Under the pieces are notes generated by a model. That model saw only the letters and a list, made by a program, of their open reading frames with translations, searched no databases and was not told the DNA's origin. A program made the translations under genes and the position numbers. Source: Propionibacteriaceae bacterium AM104-82 (GTDB taxonomy: Bacteria > Actinomycetota > Actinomycetes > Propionibacteriales > Propionibacteriaceae). From it: 64,000 nt of DNA. Positions 61,634 to 64,000 of the stretch are shown piece by piece. The stretch covers positions 1-64,000 of the forward strand of contig JAQDQK010000010.1 in the NCBI GenBank assembly GCA_027658995.1, given 5' to 3'. How positions within the stretch are numbered: the first letter of the stretch is position 1; each line of letters starts with the position of its first letter.

Positions 61634-63532
61634 ATGAACGACGCCGGAAGACCACGCCGCGCCGCAGAGCCGGACGACGTGCCACAGACGCCCGTCGGCC
61701 CGTCGCGCGCCGCTGAGGACGTCGACCGGACGGTCATCCGCAACGAACCGTTCAGCCTCCCTGAGGACACCTTCCGTTCTCCGGGCAGTTCGGCCGCGCG
61801 CAGGCCACCAGCCCCGGCACGGACAACCGCTCCGACCGACTCCTGGTTCCGGCCCGCCGCACCCAGCGAACCCGAAGGTTCGGTCTCGCCCGAGGAGCCT
61901 GCCGCACCCGACACCGGCAGGACGGCTACCTCCGCCGCCCCCGGGGCCGCCGCACGCGCAGCGGCGCCCGACCCCGATGACGAGCACCCCCGCAGGCACC
62001 TGCGCAGTTCGCTGCTGCTGACCCTCGCCTCGGCCGTGCTTCCGGGTTCGGGACTGCTGGGCGCCCCGCAGCGCGGCCTGAAGATCCTCGGCGGCGCCAC
62101 CGCGCTGGCGAGCATCGCCGCCGCCGCGTTCGTCGGCTACTTCGCGCTCACCGATCTGCCGCGCGTGGCGCGCATCGCGGGCAACGAGGCCTTCCTGAAC
62201 CGGGCGACCTGGGCGCTGGTCCTGATCGCCGCCGTCTGGGTGGGGCTGATCGCCCTGACCCAGATCGTCACCCGACCGGAAGGGCTCCGGGGCGGCAAGC
62301 GGATCCTCGGCGCCGTCGTCGTCACGGCGCTCGCCTTCGGGGTCGCGGCGCCCACCGCCGTCGCCGCCAGGTACTCGCGCGACACATCCATGGCCCTGGA
62401 CGCGATCCTGAAGAACAAGGACGACATCAAGGCCAACAATCAGCCGACCATCGGCACCGGCGCCGACCCGTGGGCCGACCAGGCTCGCGTCAACATCCTG
62501 CTGCTCGGCGGCGACGGCGACGCCGGTCGCGCCGAGCAGGTCGCGAAGTACTCGATCCGGACCGACACCATCATGGTCGCCTCCATCGACACCAGGACCG
62601 GCGACACAACGCTCATCCAGATCCCGCGCAACGTGCAGTACACGCCCTTCCCCAAGGGCTCCGAGATGGCCGAGTCATTCCCTGACGGCTTCCGCGGCGA
62701 CGGCGACGCGGGCGAGTGGTACATCAACACCATCTGGCAGCACGTCGAACTCGACTACCCCGATCTGATGGCGGGCAGCACCTACCGCGGCGCGGACGCG
62801 CTCAAGCAGGGCGTCGAGGGCGTCACCGGGCTGGAGATCAACCAGTTCGTGCTCCTCAACATCGATGGCCTTTCCGCCCTGATCGATGCGATGGGTGGCG
62901 TCACCGTCAACATCAACGAGAAGCTCGCGATCGGCGGCGACACCGCCAAGAACGTCAAGCCGAAGAGCTACCTTGAGCCTGGCCCCGACCAGCACCTCAA
63001 CGGTTACAACGCCATGTGGTACGCCCGGAGCCGCTACAACACCAACGACTACAACCGGATGGCGCGACAGTCGTGCCTGATCGACGCGATCGTCGACCAG
63101 GCCAACCCGCAGACGCTGCTGACCAACTTCGAGCCCATCATCAAGGCCTCCGCCGACATGCTCGCCACCGACATCACCGACGACCAGTTGGGCGCCTACA
63201 TCGACCTCGCGTTCCGGGTGAAGGACAAGGGCACCATCAAGCGTCTTGTGTTCTCCAACGGCAAGAACGGGTACAGCTACAACGATCCCGACTTCACGAA
63301 GATGCGCGCGGTGGTCGCCGACGCCATCGCGGCGGCACCCTCGGCCAAGCCCACCACCGCGAAGCCGAAGCCGACGACCACCGGCAAGGCGCCCGCGAGC
63401 CCGACCGCGAAGGCGACCACCGAGGCCTCGCAGGGCGGCACGCCCGACTCGCCCAAGTCGACGAAGCCGAGCGAATCCCCCGAGGGCGTCCAGGACGTCG
63501 GCGACGCCTGCGCCTGGCAAGGCGAGGGCTGA
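61634..63532 (+). CDS. LytR-CpsA-Psr family cell-wall glycopolymer ligase
   Basis: 632 residues from ATG 61634, with AGGAGG 4 nt upstream. A long Pro/Ala-rich cytosolic region (1-~125) precedes three hydrophobic helices (about 130-260), then the extracytoplasmic LCP domain: VNILLLGGDGDAGR, IRTDTIMVASIDTRTGDTTLIQIPRNV (the conserved Arg/Asp pattern), INQFVLLNIDGLSALIDAMGGVTVNI, LNGYNAMWYARSRYNTNDYNRMARQ. A Thr/Pro/Lys-rich tail follows. LCP enzymes transfer polyprenyl-linked glycopolymers to peptidoglycan. The N-terminal multi-helix region is longer than the single anchor of classical LytR. Confidence 0.92.
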   Translation: MNDAGRPRRAAEPDDVPQTPVGPSRAAEDVDRTVIRNEPFSLPEDTFRSPGSSAARRPPAPARTTAPTDSWFRPAAPSEPEGSVSPEEPAAPDTGRTATSAAPGAAARAAAPDPDDEHPRRHLRSSLLLTLASAVLPGSGLLGAPQRGLKILGGATALASIAAAAFVGYFALTDLPRVARIAGNEAFLNRATWALVLIAAVWVGLIALTQIVTRPEGLRGGKRILGAVVVTALAFGVAAPTAVAARYSRDTSMALDAILKNKDDIKANNQPTIGTGADPWADQARVNILLLGGDGDAGRAEQVAKYSIRTDTIMVASIDTRTGDTTLIQIPRNVQYTPFPKGSEMAESFPDGFRGDGDAGEWYINTIWQHVELDYPDLMAGSTYRGADALKQGVEGVTGLEINQFVLLNIDGLSALIDAMGGVTVNINEKLAIGGDTAKNVKPKSYLEPGPDQHLNGYNAMWYARSRYNTNDYNRMARQSCLIDAIVDQANPQTLLTNFEPIIKASADMLATDITDDQLGAYIDLAFRVKDKGTIKRLVFSNGKNGYSYNDPDFTKMRAVVADAIAAAPSAKPTTAKPKPTTTGKAPASPTAKATTEASQGGTPDSPKSTKPSESPEGVQDVGDACAWQGEG

Positions 63533-63596
63533 TCGTTCCACCCCATTGCGTCGCCCGGTGGGAACCCCCGGATAAGCTTGCGCCCGGGAGGCGCGA

Positions 63597-64000
63597 ATGG
63601 ACGACGAGGCGATGTCTGAGGGGGGCCGAAACGACGCCGCGGAACCGTGGCTGGACGCCGACGGCTCTGAGCCGACCGTCGTGCGCAAGGGCGCCTTCGA
63701 CCCGGATGGCGCGACCGAGCGGCCGCACGACTGGGGCCCTCTGCCGACCGTCCCCGCCCAGATCCCCAAGGACGCCAAGCCAGCCACCAGGCCACGCGAC
63801 ACGCGTCAGGACTGGCCGCTGCTGCGGCGCTCGCTGCTGCTGACCGTCGCGTCGACGATTCTGCCCGGATCGGGGCTGTTGGGGGCGCGCGTGCCGCGGC
63901 TCAGGCTGGTGGGTCTCATCGCCTCCGTGGTCAGTCTCGCGGCCGTCCTCTGGCTCGGCATCTGGGCCCTGACCGACCTCCCGTCGCTCGCCCGGTTCGC
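63597..64000 (+). CDS. Second LytR-CpsA-Psr family protein, cut by the window end
   Basis: The first 134 residues are visible from ATG 63597, with GGGAGGCG about 5 nt upstream. The acidic N-terminus leads into SLLLTVASTILPGSGLLGARV and WALTDLPSLARF, which match the membrane region of the preceding LCP protein (SLLLTLASAVLPGSGLLGAP; FALTDLPRVARI). So this is a tandem paralogue 64 bp downstream, and its catalytic domain should lie beyond 64000. Confidence 0.85.
   Translation, partial: MDDEAMSEGGRNDAAEPWLDADGSEPTVVRKGAFDPDGATERPHDWGPLPTVPAQIPKDAKPATRPRDTRQDWPLLRRSLLLTVASTILPGSGLLGARVPRLRLVGLIASVVSLAAVLWLGIWALTDLPSLARF

Overview
The window looks like the chromosome of a high-GC Gram-positive actinobacterium, probably a Propionibacteriaceae-type soil, sludge or host-associated organism. 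The evidence is the strong G/C bias at third codon positions, an actinobacterial SigE-type sigma factor, LytR-CpsA-Psr cell-wall ligases, menaquinone synthesis (MenB), the TadA/TadA-associated protein pair, and many genes whose start codon lies 6-7 nt after a TANNNT -10 box with no Shine-Dalgarno site (leaderless transcripts). The genus assignment is inference. No phage, insertion sequence, CRISPR array or rRNA was seen.

Layout. 1-640: tandem array of a short interspersed repeat. 642-11.7 kb: housekeeping genes (sigma factor and its membrane partner, DUF480-methyltransferase fusion, aspartokinase, an orphan sugar-binding lipoprotein, a degenerate histidine-phosphatase lipoprotein, a HerA-like ATPase, two PAP2 phosphatases overlapping tail to tail). 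11.7-17.9 kb: module A, a LacI-controlled thu-like operon (ABC importer, ThuA, Gfo/Idh oxidoreductase) with a perfect 20-bp operator. 17.9-24 kb: tRNA-Ser(CGA), an MFS transporter, formylglycine-generating enzyme, tadA, upp, a squalene-cyclase-like protein, a YwiC-like protein. 24-30 kb: module B, a ribose-type ABC importer with a Gfo/Idh oxidoreductase and a sugar isomerase/epimerase. 30-37.3 kb: repeats, HIT protein, menB, glycerophosphodiesterase, tRNA-Arg(ACG), membrane proteins (one frameshifted) and two GNAT acetyltransferases. 37.4-49 kb: module C, a ROK-regulated operon with IolE-like isomerase, Gfo/Idh oxidoreductase, complete ABC importer including its ATPase, GH38 alpha-mannosidase and a PHP-domain metallohydrolase. 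49.1-57.7 kb: module D, a sialic-acid cluster whose oxidoreductase resembles NanX/NanOx (2,7-anhydro-sialic acid conversion), with ABC permeases, a binding protein frameshifted in its signal peptide, a NanA-like lyase, a GntR regulator, NanE, NanK and a fumarylacetoacetase-family protein. 57.7-64 kb: alkylation repair (Ada/AlkA fusion and Ogt), an ACT protein, a lower-GC membrane protein, tRNA-Ser(GCT) and two tandem LytR-CpsA-Psr genes, the second cut by the window end.

How it works together. The window holds four carbohydrate modules, each pairing an ABC importer with a Gfo/Idh/MocA oxidoreductase, which points to catabolism of unusual sugars by oxidation (3-keto or anhydro intermediates). 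Modules A and D lack an ATPase gene; the MalK-type ATPase of module C is a candidate shared energiser. Module D carries three copies of an 11-bp pseudo-palindrome (consensus AYRTCTGACRT), one at each transcription unit, so its regulon can be drawn directly from the sequence.
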